Of a DNA stretch of 64,000 nucleotides, positions 16,840 through 25,469 are shown piece by piece (the stretch's first letter is position 1; each line of letters starts with the position of its first letter). The DNA comes from Longimicrobiales bacterium. Lineage in GTDB: Bacteria; Gemmatimonadota; Gemmatimonadetes; Longimicrobiales; RSA9. A program made the position numbers and the translations under genes. A model generated the notes under the pieces. The model did not search any database, had not been told where the DNA came from, and saw nothing but the letters and a program-made list of their open reading frames with translations. The DNA lies in NCBI GenBank assembly GCA_035461765.1, contig DATHUY010000083.1, positions 1 through 64,000 of the forward strand, in the 5' to 3' direction.

Positions 16840-17591
16840 AGGGCGCGGGCTTCCTCCAGGAGGCTGCGCGCTGCGGTGAGTACGGGTGACGCGACGTCGT
16901 CGTCGTAGACGTCGTCGGGGTCGCCGAGCCCGCTGTCGCGGTGCCGGCGGATGCGTTCCCGCAGGATGCTCCGGATCTCGTCGGCGTTGTCGACGCCTTC
17001 GAACAGCGCTTCGTGCGTATGTCCGCCGGAGCCGCCGCCCTTGTGCTCCGAGGCGCCGGAGCCCCCACCTGCGGCGCGCACTGCGACGGTAGCCAGTCCG
17101 AAGATGCGCTGAAGCGGGTTCCGCCGAATCGATATGTTCTGGATGTTCGCGTAGGACATCGTCTTTTCGCGCATGACGAGCGTGCCCTCGCGTATGCGCA
17201 GGCTGCGATCCGCCAGGATGTACCACCGCATCTCGAAGTCGAGTCGCAGCAGCATGTAGCTGAACGGCAGCTGCGCGACGAACACCGTCCAGGCCCACAC
17301 CTCGATCAGTCTCCAGCCCGTGAAGCGGGCCAACTCCGGACTGCGATCCGCTACAGTGATCAGGAACAGCGTGCCGCCGACCAGCGCGATCAGGGCACCC
17401 AGCTGCCGCATCGCCCAGATCGCCACCTTGTAATGGAAGTAGCGCCGCGACGCGTGGAACGTCAGCACCGGACCCGCATCGCCCGCCGGCGGCTGCGGCC
17501 GTGCGGGCACGCGCAGCAGGCGGAGCGTAAGCGATCGCAGTGTGCCGGTCCCCGCGCTGCTCCCGCGAGCATCCGTCACTGTGCTAGTCAT
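16821..17591 (-). CDS. Bacterial PH-domain membrane protein (YdbT-like), second of a pair
   Basis: 256 residues: a soluble N-terminus, two membrane segments (~58-80 and ~93-115), then a bPH_2 domain. The motif WYILADRSLRIREGTLVMREKTMSY, split around the loop, and ANIQNISIRRNPLQRIFGLATV is the classic bPH_2 pattern (YILTDRRL...R...G...ANIQSVSV). The Ser/Gly-rich insertion after ~175 and the acidic tail are not conserved features. Overlaps the upstream PH gene by 8 bp, so they probably form a complex like YdbS/YdbT. Those proteins are implicated in membrane-envelope stress or transport of antimicrobial peptides, but the role here is not known. Confidence 0.82.
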   Translation of the reverse strand: MTSTVTDARGSSAGTGTLRSLTLRLLRVPARPQPPAGDAGPVLTFHASRRYFHYKVAIWAMRQLGALIALVGGTLFLITVADRSPELARFTGWRLIEVWAWTVFVAQLPFSYMLLRLDFEMRWYILADRSLRIREGTLVMREKTMSYANIQNISIRRNPLQRIFGLATVAVRAAGGGSGASEHKGGGSGGHTHEALFEGVDNADEIRSILRERIRRHRDSGLGDPDDVYDDDVASPVLTAARSLLEEARALRTATP

Positions 17592-18186
17592 CGTCCGCCC
17601 CGCGCGCTGTTGCGGTACGCTCGAGCCGCAGCGCGCGCAGCTCGGCGGCGACCGCGTTCAGCACCTCCGTCAGCTCCTGAATGTCCGGCGACGCGCTGCG
17701 GATCGATGGCACCTGCGACGCGGCCGGGGCGCCTGAACCTGCACCGCGCGTTCGCGCATACAGGAAGTCGCGGAGCGCATCCACTTCGCGCATGCCCTCG
17801 ATCGTCATCTCGGCGCTCGAGCTGCCGCTCGCCGTCTGGAGCTGGATCTTGGCCAGACCCAGCCACCGCTCGACCAGATTGCTCGAGAGCTGAATGTCCT
17901 GGATGCGCGCGTACGTCAGCGACACCTCGCGTCGGAACAGAATCCCCCAGCGCATGGTGATCCCCTGCTCGTCGATGTCGTAACGCAGCGTGTGGTAGCG
18001 GAAATACGCCGGGATCATGGCGAAGATGAAGAATGGCCCGAACAGCAGTGATCCGAGCATGTAGTAGGTCAGCAGGCTGCGATCGGGCGGAAGCGTCACC
18101 GGCAGGCGGGCAAAGGGCAGCTCGCGCTGCGCAGCCTCCGCCTCGACACCGCCCGCCTTCATCGTCACTGGCATCCCGCGCTCCAT
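17584..18186 (-). CDS. Bacterial PH-domain membrane protein (YdbS-like), first of a pair
   Basis: 200 residues. One hydrophobic hairpin (~40-65, LLTYYMLGSLLFGPFFIFAM), then a bPH_2 domain: YHTLRYDIDEQGITMRWGIL and VSLTYARIQDIQLSSNLVER, ending near 145, with a helical tail. GGAGG five bases before the ATG supports this start. Coupled by an 8-bp overlap to the second PH gene. Function is inferred only as membrane-associated lipid- or protein-binding scaffold. Confidence 0.82.
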   Translation of the reverse strand: MERGMPVTMKAGGVEAEAAQRELPFARLPVTLPPDRSLLTYYMLGSLLFGPFFIFAMIPAYFRYHTLRYDIDEQGITMRWGILFRREVSLTYARIQDIQLSSNLVERWLGLAKIQLQTASGSSSAEMTIEGMREVDALRDFLYARTRGAGSGAPAASQVPSIRSASPDIQELTEVLNAVAAELRALRLERTATARGADDD

Positions 18187-18299
18187 TGCGCCTCCGCTGT
18201 GATCTCCATGGCTGTCCTGTCCCTACGTCGCGGTACCGGCCGGGTTTCCGCCGTGCGCTGCACCGCGAATGGGCGGCTGACCGGGGTCCCTCGTGCGGC

Positions 18300-19607
18300 T
18301 CATCTGAATACTGGCTGGAGCCACGCCGTCTGCCAGCCCATGGTTTTCCCTGTCGTTGGATCCACGTGGGGCTTCGATGACACCACCCGCGCGCGCACGT
18401 AGCGCTCGTCGCCGCGGAACTCGTACGCCGCGCGGATACCCGTCACTTCCGCCAGGATCTCGCCGACGCCCGCGTCGTACGTGCGCGTGGTGCGCACCGT
18501 GTCGCCGGCCGCATCCAGGACCGGCGATCCTTCGAGCGGCGTCGTCGTGCGGGTGCCAATGAACTGCGTGCGATAGACCACCCCTGCCTCCGGCTCGATC
18601 TCGATGCGAATGCCTTCACGATCGCGCTGCTCGCGGCGGATCGTCACGCCAGTCGATGCGTAGAAGTCACCGGCCGTCAGTGATGTGGCGAGAGCATTGC
18701 TCGTGAGCTCGCGCGCGCGCACCATGACCCACCCGCGGCCGGGCCGCGAGATCGTGTCTCCGTACTCGCGATAGTCGTGCGCATCATCGGTCGCGGCGGC
18801 AAACAACGGCGGCAGCCCCGCCGCGTGTCGCAGTGACAGCGCAACGTCCCAGATGCGCTCGGTGCCCGCATGCAGCGTGTCGCCCGCGTTGTTCACCATC
18901 GTGTGACCGTTGAACACCTCGAAGATCCTGGCGTGGGGAATCGCTGCGAGATCTTCCGCCGTGAGAGACCAGACGAAGTTCGGGTGATTCACGATCGCGA
19001 CGAGCGCGCGCCCGGTCGCGACGCGCTGCTCCTCGACCGCTGCCAGGTTATTGCGGATCCGCTCACCCGTGCTGGAGCCGCCCTGCGGCGGGATCGCCGC
19101 GGCGAGGTTGAACGCGTTGACGTGGGCACCCTCGCGGTCCGTGATCTCTTCCGCCTGGAGCAACAGGAAACGTCCGGGCTGCTCGAACAGCCGCCGGTAC
19201 TCCTCGAGTGGCCGGAGCCGCACGAGGTGGCGGTTGCCATCACGATGCTCCTGCACCCACTCCGCGCCGAAGCGCTCGCGGTAGCCCGGCAGCGCACGCC
19301 GCGCGGACTCGTTGCGCGGCGGCCACCCGTCGTCCGGTGCGTTCACGTCGACCCAGCGCTCGCCCTCGGCGAGCATGTCGTGCTCGGTGAGGGCGAGAAA
19401 GTCGTAGCCATTCTCGAGATACCAGGCGACGATCATCTCGGGATAGTCGGTGCCGTCACTCCACACGGAATGTGTGTGCAGGTTGCCTTTCCACTGACTC
19501 AGGGGGGAGGCGCAACCGGCGGCGACTGCCACCAGGAGCACGGCGCCGATGGCAGAGCGCAGGCGTTGCTGCATCATGTCATTACTGCCTCGGACGGGAG
19601 CGTTCAT
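18300..19607 (-). CDS. PHP-domain phosphoesterase-like lipoprotein
   Basis: 435 aa with lipoprotein signal (VAVAAGC, C32) and an N-terminal PHP domain: NLHTHSVWSDG (H44, H46, D51) and ALTEHD (E75, H76, D77) supply the metal-binding residues, with further motifs in VNHPNF and ATDDAHDY. PHP enzymes hydrolyse phosphate esters with a trinuclear metal site, but secreted single-domain PHP lipoproteins are of unknown substrate. The C-terminal third is beta-rich. A gap of 113 bp separates it from the PH pair, and 30 bp separate its start from the EEP lipoprotein stop, so it may follow that gene in an operon. Confidence 0.85.
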   Translation of the reverse strand: MNAPVRGSNDMMQQRLRSAIGAVLLVAVAAGCASPLSQWKGNLHTHSVWSDGTDYPEMIVAWYLENGYDFLALTEHDMLAEGERWVDVNAPDDGWPPRNESARRALPGYRERFGAEWVQEHRDGNRHLVRLRPLEEYRRLFEQPGRFLLLQAEEITDREGAHVNAFNLAAAIPPQGGSSTGERIRNNLAAVEEQRVATGRALVAIVNHPNFVWSLTAEDLAAIPHARIFEVFNGHTMVNNAGDTLHAGTERIWDVALSLRHAAGLPPLFAAATDDAHDYREYGDTISRPGRGWVMVRARELTSNALATSLTAGDFYASTGVTIRREQRDREGIRIEIEPEAGVVYRTQFIGTRTTTPLEGSPVLDAAGDTVRTTRTYDAGVGEILAEVTGIRAAYEFRGDERYVRARVVSSKPHVDPTTGKTMGWQTAWLQPVFR

Positions 19608-19637
19608 GCTCCAGGATAAGGCATTCGTGCCCTCGTG

Positions 19638-20480
19638 TCAGTGGAGGCGAAGGTCGGCGATCACCGGCCGGTGGTCCGAGGCCTGTGCTGCCGGTACGTG
19701 CAGTGCCACTGGGCTGAAGTGGCGGGACAGCAGAATGTAATCGATACGCTTGTCCGGCGCGTGCGCGGGATAGGTCAGGCCGTGCTCCTCGTTCGCGCTC
19801 CAGGCATCGCGCAGCTCCGCGAGGAGCGGCTGGAGCTCCGGAGCGGACGGCGGCGCGTTGAGATCGCCCATGAGCACGGTCGGTCGGGTCTCTGCCGCCA
19901 GCACCTCGAGCATCGCGCGAACCTGCTGCTCCCGCACGCGCGAGTCGGCGCGGTAGTCCAGGTGTGTGTTGAATACATGGACGCGCATACCGCCGATTAC
20001 GGTCACCGCCTCGAGGAACCCGGGCAGCGGTACCGGCTCGGTCTCGTTCGTCTGTGTGGAGAGTCGCGGTACGACGTGATTGGTGAACTCCACGATCGGC
20101 GTGCGGCTTAGAATGGCGAGTCCGAATCTGCGCGCCGGCGGCAGCTCATAGATCGGTCCGAAGCGCACGTGCATGCCCAGCGCTTCCCCGAGCTCAGCGG
20201 CCTGATCCGCGAACCGGCTCCGCTCACTCCAGTGAACGTCCACCTCCTGGAGGGCGACAATATCCGGCGCGGCCGCCCGGATCACAGCGGCAACCGCAGC
20301 CAGGTCGCCACCTCCCGCCGCGATGTTGTAGGTCATGACGCGCACCGGATACGGATCGCGCGCCGTCGCGCACGCGGCCGCGGCCGCTACGGCGACGAGC
20401 ACCAGCACTGCGGCCCGGTTACGCCATGAGTGCGAGCCTGGCGGCCCGGCCGCGCCACCGGTCTCCCGATCTGCCCACAT
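19638..20480 (-). CDS. Endonuclease/exonuclease/phosphatase (EEP) family lipoprotein
   Basis: About 280 residues. The lipobox region VAAAAAC follows a transmembrane-like signal. The EEP fold is clear: VMTYNIAAGGGDL, IVALQEVDVHW (metal Glu), FNTHLDYR, LMGDLNAPP (catalytic Asp/Asn), RIDYILLS and ASDHRPVIADL (final His). Family members are secreted DNases, sphingomyelinases or inositol-phosphate phosphatases. Start at MWADRETG is chosen because GGAGG lies seven bases upstream; an earlier in-frame ATG eight codons before is weaker. Together with the PHP lipoprotein it may scavenge phosphate (inference). Confidence 0.88.
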   Translation of the reverse strand: MWADRETGGAAGPPGSHSWRNRAAVLVLVAVAAAAACATARDPYPVRVMTYNIAAGGGDLAAVAAVIRAAAPDIVALQEVDVHWSERSRFADQAAELGEALGMHVRFGPIYELPPARRFGLAILSRTPIVEFTNHVVPRLSTQTNETEPVPLPGFLEAVTVIGGMRVHVFNTHLDYRADSRVREQQVRAMLEVLAAETRPTVLMGDLNAPPSAPELQPLLAELRDAWSANEEHGLTYPAHAPDKRIDYILLSRHFSPVALHVPAAQASDHRPVIADLRLH

Positions 20481-20648
20481 CGTGCGCCTCCGCTGATATC
20501 TCATGGCGGCCCCCGCCGGCTCTCCCGGCGAGAGTCTGCGGGCAGCACGAAGGTACGCGGTCGGCTGCCGCCCTGCTACAGCGAACTTGCTGCCCGCACG
20601 CTATTATGCACACGCTGTCCCGACATCAGTCCGAACCAGGAGGTCGTG

Positions 20649-21176
20649 TTGATAAACGGGTCACGATTCGTTCTGCTGACGGCTGCGATCCTGCTGGCCG
20701 GCTGCGAAGGTGCAGCCCCCGAGACCGCACCGCCGCCCGACGCGGGCGCTGCGGAGCACCCGGACACCGCCTCGAGGGTGGGCACGGCGGACACCTCACA
20801 TGCTGTTGCGGCCGACACAGGCGTTCATGAGGAGATGGCTCTGCTGCCCATCATGCGGCACCTTGCCGAGGACATGGCGGCAATGCAGAGCGCGCTCTGG
20901 CTGGAGGACTTCGCCACCGTGGAGCAGCATGCATCCGCGATCGCCGACCACGCGCACATGTCAGCGGAGGAAGTCGCACGCATCCGCACGGAGCTGGGTG
21001 CGGAGATGCCGCAGTTCGAGAGCGCCGATGCAGCCGTGCACGAGGCGGCAGTGCAGATGCACGAGGCCGCACGCGAACGTGACACGGATGCGGTGCTCGA
21101 CCGGCTCGCGGACGTGCAGCGCGGCTGTGTCGCCTGCCACGAACGGTTCCGCGAACGCCTGCGCACGACACAGTAG
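20649..21176 (+). CDS. Cytochrome c'-like (class II) lipoprotein
   Basis: 175-aa lipoprotein with signal ending in AILLAGC. After an Ala/Pro/Asp-rich linker the helical part carries one haem motif, CVACHERFR, near the C-terminus. That placement is typical of the four-helix class II cytochrome c' fold. It starts with TTG: AGGAGG lies five bases upstream and no suitable ATG exists, whereas upstream extensions lack a signal. The gene ends 9 bp before a metal-exporting ATPase, so it may sense metal, NO or redox state for that pump, or carry electrons (inference). It diverges from the EEP lipoprotein gene. Confidence 0.78.
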   Translation: MINGSRFVLLTAAILLAGCEGAAPETAPPPDAGAAEHPDTASRVGTADTSHAVAADTGVHEEMALLPIMRHLAEDMAAMQSALWLEDFATVEQHASAIADHAHMSAEEVARIRTELGAEMPQFESADAAVHEAAVQMHEAARERDTDAVLDRLADVQRGCVACHERFRERLRTTQ

Positions 21177-21185
21177 ACGCGTCGA

Positions 21186-23240
21186 ATGAAGACACCGGCG
21201 CTGCTGCGCATCGTATTCGGGCGCGACGCGCTCACGGAAGATGACCGCGAGGCCGCGTATCACCTGCGCGTGACGTTCGTCGTCGCCGTCGCGCTCGTGG
21301 CAGGCCTCGTGCTCGGCTGGATGTCGCCGACACTGCAGCCGTGGCGCTGGCTGCCGTTCCTCGTCGCCTACGTCGTGGGCGGCTGGCGCATTGCGCTGGA
21401 TGGCTGGGCCGATCTGAAGCACGCCCGCCTGAACATCGACTTCCTGATGGGCGCCGCGGCAGTCGGTGCCGCGATCGTGGGCGCCCCGCTCGAGGGCGTC
21501 ATCCTGATCTTCCTGTTCAGCCTGTCGAAGGCGCTCGAGGCGTACGCGATGGGTCGCACGCGCCACGCGATTGCGCTGCTCATGGACCTGCGGCCCGAGG
21601 AAGCGACGCTCGCGGACGAGGACGGTCGCGACATCGGCCGTATCGCGGTCGACGACCTCACGCCCGGTCAGCTGATCCTGGTCCGACCCGGTGAGCGCCT
21701 GGCGGCGGACGGCCGCGTGCGCTCCGGTCGCACCGAGATCGATCAATCGGCGATTACCGGCGAGGCCATTCCGGTGCGCAAGACCGTCGGCGATGGGGTG
21801 TATGCCGCCACGATCAATCAGGGCGGCTCCCTCGTCGTCGAGGTGACGAAGCCGGCGGGTGAGACGATGCTGGCGAAGATCGTGCGCCTGGTCGAGGAAG
21901 CGCGCGAGGAGCGCGCACCGGCACAGCACTTCATCGACCGCTTCGCTCATCCCTACACGCTGGCCGTCGTCGTCGGGACGATCCTGGCCGCCATCGTTCC
22001 GCCCCTGCTCTGGGGCGCTACATGGGGAGACGCGTTCTATCGCGCGATGACACTGCTGGTCGTCGCGAGTCCCTGCGCACTCGTCATCTCCACACCGTCG
22101 GCGATCCTGTCGGGCATCGCGAACGGCGCGCGTCACGGCGTCCTCTTCAAGGGTGGCGCCTACCTCGACCTCGCCGGCACCATCGACACGATCGCGTTCG
22201 ACAAGACCGGCACCCTGACCGTGGGGCGCCCCACCGTGGTGGACATCGTGAGCCATGCCGAGCTCGACAACCGCGTGCAGCCGTCGCCCGCCAACGGCGA
22301 TGCACTGCTGCGCCTGGCCGCGGCCGTCGAGCAGACATCCGAACATCATCTCGCACGGGCCGTCGCGGCCGAGGCGCATGCGCGCGGCATCTCCGTGCCG
22401 CAGGTGCTGGACTTCCAGTCGTTCCCCGGCAAGGGCGTGCACGGCAGCGTCGACGGGCAGCAGGTCTGGGTCGGAAACGCCGGCATGGCGCAGCTCGAAA
22501 ACGTGCGCCTCGGTCCGCTCATCCAGGGATGGACCGCCGAGCAGACGTCACGCGGGCGTTCCGTCGTGTACGTCGGGGTGCCCGGCGAGCTGCAGGGCGC
22601 GATGTCGTTTGGCGATGAGCTGAAGCCCGGCGTCGCCGCGAGTGTCCGTCACCTGAAATACGAGGGCATACGCTGGATCACCGTGCTGTCCGGCGATCAT
22701 CCGGACGCCGTGCGGGCGATTGCGGCCGAGATCGGCGCGGACGAGGTGAAGGCCGGGCTGCTCCCGCACGAAAAGGTCGACGTAGTGAAACAGCTGGTCG
22801 CGAGCTCACGCGGTGTCGCCATGGTCGGCGACGGCGTCAATGACGCCCCTGCTATGGCGTCCGCGACGATCGGCATCGCCATGGGCGCGATCGGCACCGA
22901 TGTCGCCATCGAGACTGCGGATGTCGTGCTGATGAGCGACGACATCGACAAGATCGATTACGTCATTCATCTCGGTAAGCGCGCACGCCGCGTGGTACGG
23001 CAGAACGTATACTTCAGCATCGGCTGGATGCTGTTCCTCGTCGTGCTGGCGCTGACGATCGGGATTCCGCTGCCATTGGCCGTCGTCGGCCATGAAGGCA
23101 GCACCCTGCTCGTCGCGGGCAACGGGCTCAGACTCCTCGCCGGCAAGCCGCACGGCCCGGGGCCCGAGGCCCTGGCAGCTGCCCGCCCCGGGTTCATCCC
23201 GATGGAATCAGAAGCACCGGGCAGCGCGCACCTCGTGTGA
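21186..23240 (+). CDS. P1B-4-type heavy-metal ATPase (CtpD/CoaT/PfeT-like)
   Basis: 684 aa, no N-terminal metal-binding domain. Seen: TGE (191-193), SPC in TM6 (295-297), DKTGT phosphorylation site (D339), GDGVND and, in the last membrane region, HEGST (636-640). SPC plus HEG[G/S]T defines the P1B-4 subgroup, whose members export Co2+, Fe2+ or Zn2+. The locus that usually reads His-Pro in the nucleotide domain reads SEHHLARAV here (H387, H388). It follows the cytochrome c'-like gene by 9 bp; no Shine-Dalgarno is obvious. Its last 47 bp overlap the 3' end of the convergent stress-protein gene. Confidence 0.9.
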   Translation: MKTPALLRIVFGRDALTEDDREAAYHLRVTFVVAVALVAGLVLGWMSPTLQPWRWLPFLVAYVVGGWRIALDGWADLKHARLNIDFLMGAAAVGAAIVGAPLEGVILIFLFSLSKALEAYAMGRTRHAIALLMDLRPEEATLADEDGRDIGRIAVDDLTPGQLILVRPGERLAADGRVRSGRTEIDQSAITGEAIPVRKTVGDGVYAATINQGGSLVVEVTKPAGETMLAKIVRLVEEAREERAPAQHFIDRFAHPYTLAVVVGTILAAIVPPLLWGATWGDAFYRAMTLLVVASPCALVISTPSAILSGIANGARHGVLFKGGAYLDLAGTIDTIAFDKTGTLTVGRPTVVDIVSHAELDNRVQPSPANGDALLRLAAAVEQTSEHHLARAVAAEAHARGISVPQVLDFQSFPGKGVHGSVDGQQVWVGNAGMAQLENVRLGPLIQGWTAEQTSRGRSVVYVGVPGELQGAMSFGDELKPGVAASVRHLKYEGIRWITVLSGDHPDAVRAIAAEIGADEVKAGLLPHEKVDVVKQLVASSRGVAMVGDGVNDAPAMASATIGIAMGAIGTDVAIETADVVLMSDDIDKIDYVIHLGKRARRVVRQNVYFSIGWMLFLVVLALTIGIPLPLAVVGHEGSTLLVAGNGLRLLAGKPHGPGPEALAAARPGFIPMESEAPGSAHLV

Positions 23241-24069
23241 CACCCGATGCCACACTGCCGATCAGAAACCGCTTCACCGCACCGTACCCGTGCGTCGCGA
23301 GAATGATGAGATCGGCACCGTCCTCCTCACCCACGCGGACGATCTCCTCGGCCGGGTGATCCCCCCAGCGCACCAGCTCGCGCACCTTCACGTCGGGCAC
23401 ACCCATCCGCACCCGCGCCGCCTCCACCTCCCGTTCGAGCTCGGGTCCGATGACCGCCGTATCGAACGCGATCTCCTTCACGTCATAGACGCGCGGGATG
23501 ACGTGCAGCACCGTGAGCTCGAGCCCGTTCCCGCTGAACGCAGCACCCCACTGGAGCGCCACGTCCAGAGCCTTCGAGCCGGACTCGGACAGGTCCTGCG
23601 GCACGAGCAGCCGGCGCAGCGGCATCGACATGCCATCGCCGATGACGAGGCATGGCACCTCGGCCGTGCGGATCACGCGGTCGGCCGTAGTGCCGAGGAA
23701 CGAGTCGCCGGCCGGCCGTGGCCGATGCCGCCCCACGACGATCAGATCGGCGCCCACGGCCGCCGACCGCTGCTCGATCGCATCGTGCGCCTTCTCCACG
23801 AGCACCTCGCGGCTCGCGACGGGCGGAGCCGTGCGCGGCAGTGCGCGACGGATCTGCTCATCCAGCTCGCGCGCGGCATCGCGTACCCAGTCGTCGATGC
23901 CTGGCACCTCCGGATTGCGCGGTGTATACGCGGACAGCTCCATGTCGAACGCATGCACGATGTGCAGGTCCGCTCCCGTCAGCTCGGCCAGTGCTGCGGC
24001 CGCGCGCACGACCGCGTCGGTAGACTCGGTCAGATCGCTGGCGGCCAGGATCGATCGAATGTGATTCAC
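23194..24069 (-). CDS. Tandem-domain universal stress protein
   Basis: 291 residues formed by two Usp domains (about 3-145 and 150-290). Each ends with a nucleotide-binding loop: LIVVGRHRPRPAGDSFLGTTADRVIRTAEVPCLVIG in the first (cited in pieces: GRHRP, GTTADRV) and ILATHGYGAVKRFLIGSVAS in the second; the G-x2-G-x9-G-S/T pattern suggests ATP binding. It is the last gene in an operon with a metallo-hydrolase (4-bp overlap) and a calcium-type ATPase. Its 3' end overlaps the convergent metal ATPase by 47 bp. Confidence 0.92.
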   Translation of the reverse strand: MNHIRSILAASDLTESTDAVVRAAAALAELTGADLHIVHAFDMELSAYTPRNPEVPGIDDWVRDAARELDEQIRRALPRTAPPVASREVLVEKAHDAIEQRSAAVGADLIVVGRHRPRPAGDSFLGTTADRVIRTAEVPCLVIGDGMSMPLRRLLVPQDLSESGSKALDVALQWGAAFSGNGLELTVLHVIPRVYDVKEIAFDTAVIGPELEREVEAARVRMGVPDVKVRELVRWGDHPAEEIVRVGEEDGADLIILATHGYGAVKRFLIGSVASGVTRGARCPVLLIPSG

Positions 24070-25448
24070 GTCGCGCTCCTTTCTGTTTGCCCATCGAGCA
24101 CCGCGGACTCCGCGTGCACCGGCACATGGCAGTGCCAGCCGAGCGCTTCCTCGATGCGCGACTTCAGCGCGGCGGCCGCTTCCGGCTCACCATGCGTGAT
24201 GAACGTCTGCTTCGGCGGCGCCTCGAAATGACGGAGCCAGTCGAGGATCTCCGTGTAGTCGGCGTGCGCGGACAGGTTGTCGAGAACATGAACATCGGCA
24301 TGGATGGGCACGTGCTTGCCATGCATCTTGACCGTGCGCGCGCCGGCGACCATGAGCGCCCCGCGGGTGCCAACCGCCTGGTGCCCCACGAACAGGATCG
24401 TGTTGCGCGCGTCCGGCGCGAACGCCTTGAGGTGGTGCAGCACTCGTCCGCCCGTAGCCATGCCGCTCGCGGAGATGATCACGCGCGGGAATCGCATGCG
24501 TCCGATCTCCTTCGATTCTTCCACTGATTCCGTCGCCTTCGCGACGTCGCATACGGCGTCGCATTCCGCCGCGCTCAGTCCATGCTCCAGCGGGTGGCGG
24601 CGGAAGATCTCGATCGCGGATGCGGCCATCGGGCTGTCCACGTAAATCGGGATGTCCGGCATCCGCTGCTCCTGCTTCAGCCTGTACAGCAGATACAGCA
24701 GCGACTGCGTGCGGCCCACCGCGAATGCCGGGATCAGCACGACACCGCCGCGGCTGCTCGTGCGCCGGATGACTTCCTCCAGCTGGTCGAGCGGGTCGAC
24801 GGGCTCGTGACGCCGATCGCCATAGGTGGATTCGACGACCAGATGATCTGCCTGCCGCACGATCGCAGGCGTCGGCAGCAGTGGATCATGTGAGCGGCCG
24901 AGATCGCCCGAGAAGAGCACCGTCGTATCACCCACCCGGAGCAGGATCATCGCGGCGCCGAGGATGTGACCTGCGGGCAGGAACGTCGCGGATATGCCGT
25001 CTCCTAGGTCCAGCTGGCGTTCGAACGGCACCGTGTTCAGATTCGCGAGCGATTCCCGCGCGTCCTGAAGCGTGTAGAGCGGCAGCGCGGGATGGTGCTT
25101 CGAATAGCCGTGCCGGTTGGCGTACTCCGCCTCTTCCTCCTGGAGGTAGCCGCTGTCCGGCAGCAGGATGCCGCACAATGCACGCGTGGCCGGCGTGCAG
25201 TGGATCTGACCGCGATAGCCGTCACGCACGAGCAGCGGGACGTACCCCGAATGGTCGAGGTGCGCGTGCGTGAGCAACACGGTGTCGACGTCCGCGGGTG
25301 CGATTGCGAGCGGCTCCCGGTTGCGCAGCCGCAGCTCCTTCAGACCCTGGAACAGACCGCAGTCCACCAGGATGCGGCGGCTTCCCGTGCTCACCAGGTA
25401 CTTCGATCCCGTCACCGTCCCCGCTGCGCCCAGAAACCGGATCTGCAA
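24066..25448 (-). CDS. MBL-fold beta-CASP RNA metallo-hydrolase
   Basis: 460-aa protein of the archaeal-CPSF/TTHA0252-like group of RNA-processing enzymes. Seen: FLGAAGTVTGSKYLV, zinc motif HAHLDH (61-66), GHILGAAM, FSGDLGR, the beta-CASP domain with VESTYGDR, IPAFAVGRTQ and IYVDSPMA, then the C-terminal RMMBL segment with VDNLSAHADYTE-like LDNLSAHADY and ITHGEPEAA. Expected activity is endo- or 5' exoribonuclease. Its stop overlaps the universal stress protein start, and it begins 21 bp after the Ca-type ATPase. This trio recurs in stress or low-energy gene sets of other bacteria (general knowledge, not checked). Confidence 0.92.
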   Translation of the reverse strand: MQIRFLGAAGTVTGSKYLVSTGSRRILVDCGLFQGLKELRLRNREPLAIAPADVDTVLLTHAHLDHSGYVPLLVRDGYRGQIHCTPATRALCGILLPDSGYLQEEEAEYANRHGYSKHHPALPLYTLQDARESLANLNTVPFERQLDLGDGISATFLPAGHILGAAMILLRVGDTTVLFSGDLGRSHDPLLPTPAIVRQADHLVVESTYGDRRHEPVDPLDQLEEVIRRTSSRGGVVLIPAFAVGRTQSLLYLLYRLKQEQRMPDIPIYVDSPMAASAIEIFRRHPLEHGLSAAECDAVCDVAKATESVEESKEIGRMRFPRVIISASGMATGGRVLHHLKAFAPDARNTILFVGHQAVGTRGALMVAGARTVKMHGKHVPIHADVHVLDNLSAHADYTEILDWLRHFEAPPKQTFITHGEPEAAAALKSRIEEALGWHCHVPVHAESAVLDGQTERSAT

Positions 25449-25469
25449 TTCGGAACTCCGCGTGAAATC

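Noticed and set aside
20961-22442. A 493-codon minus-strand open frame opposite the P1B-4 ATPase
   Set aside because: The plus strand encodes all P-type ATPase motifs; the minus product has no family resemblance.
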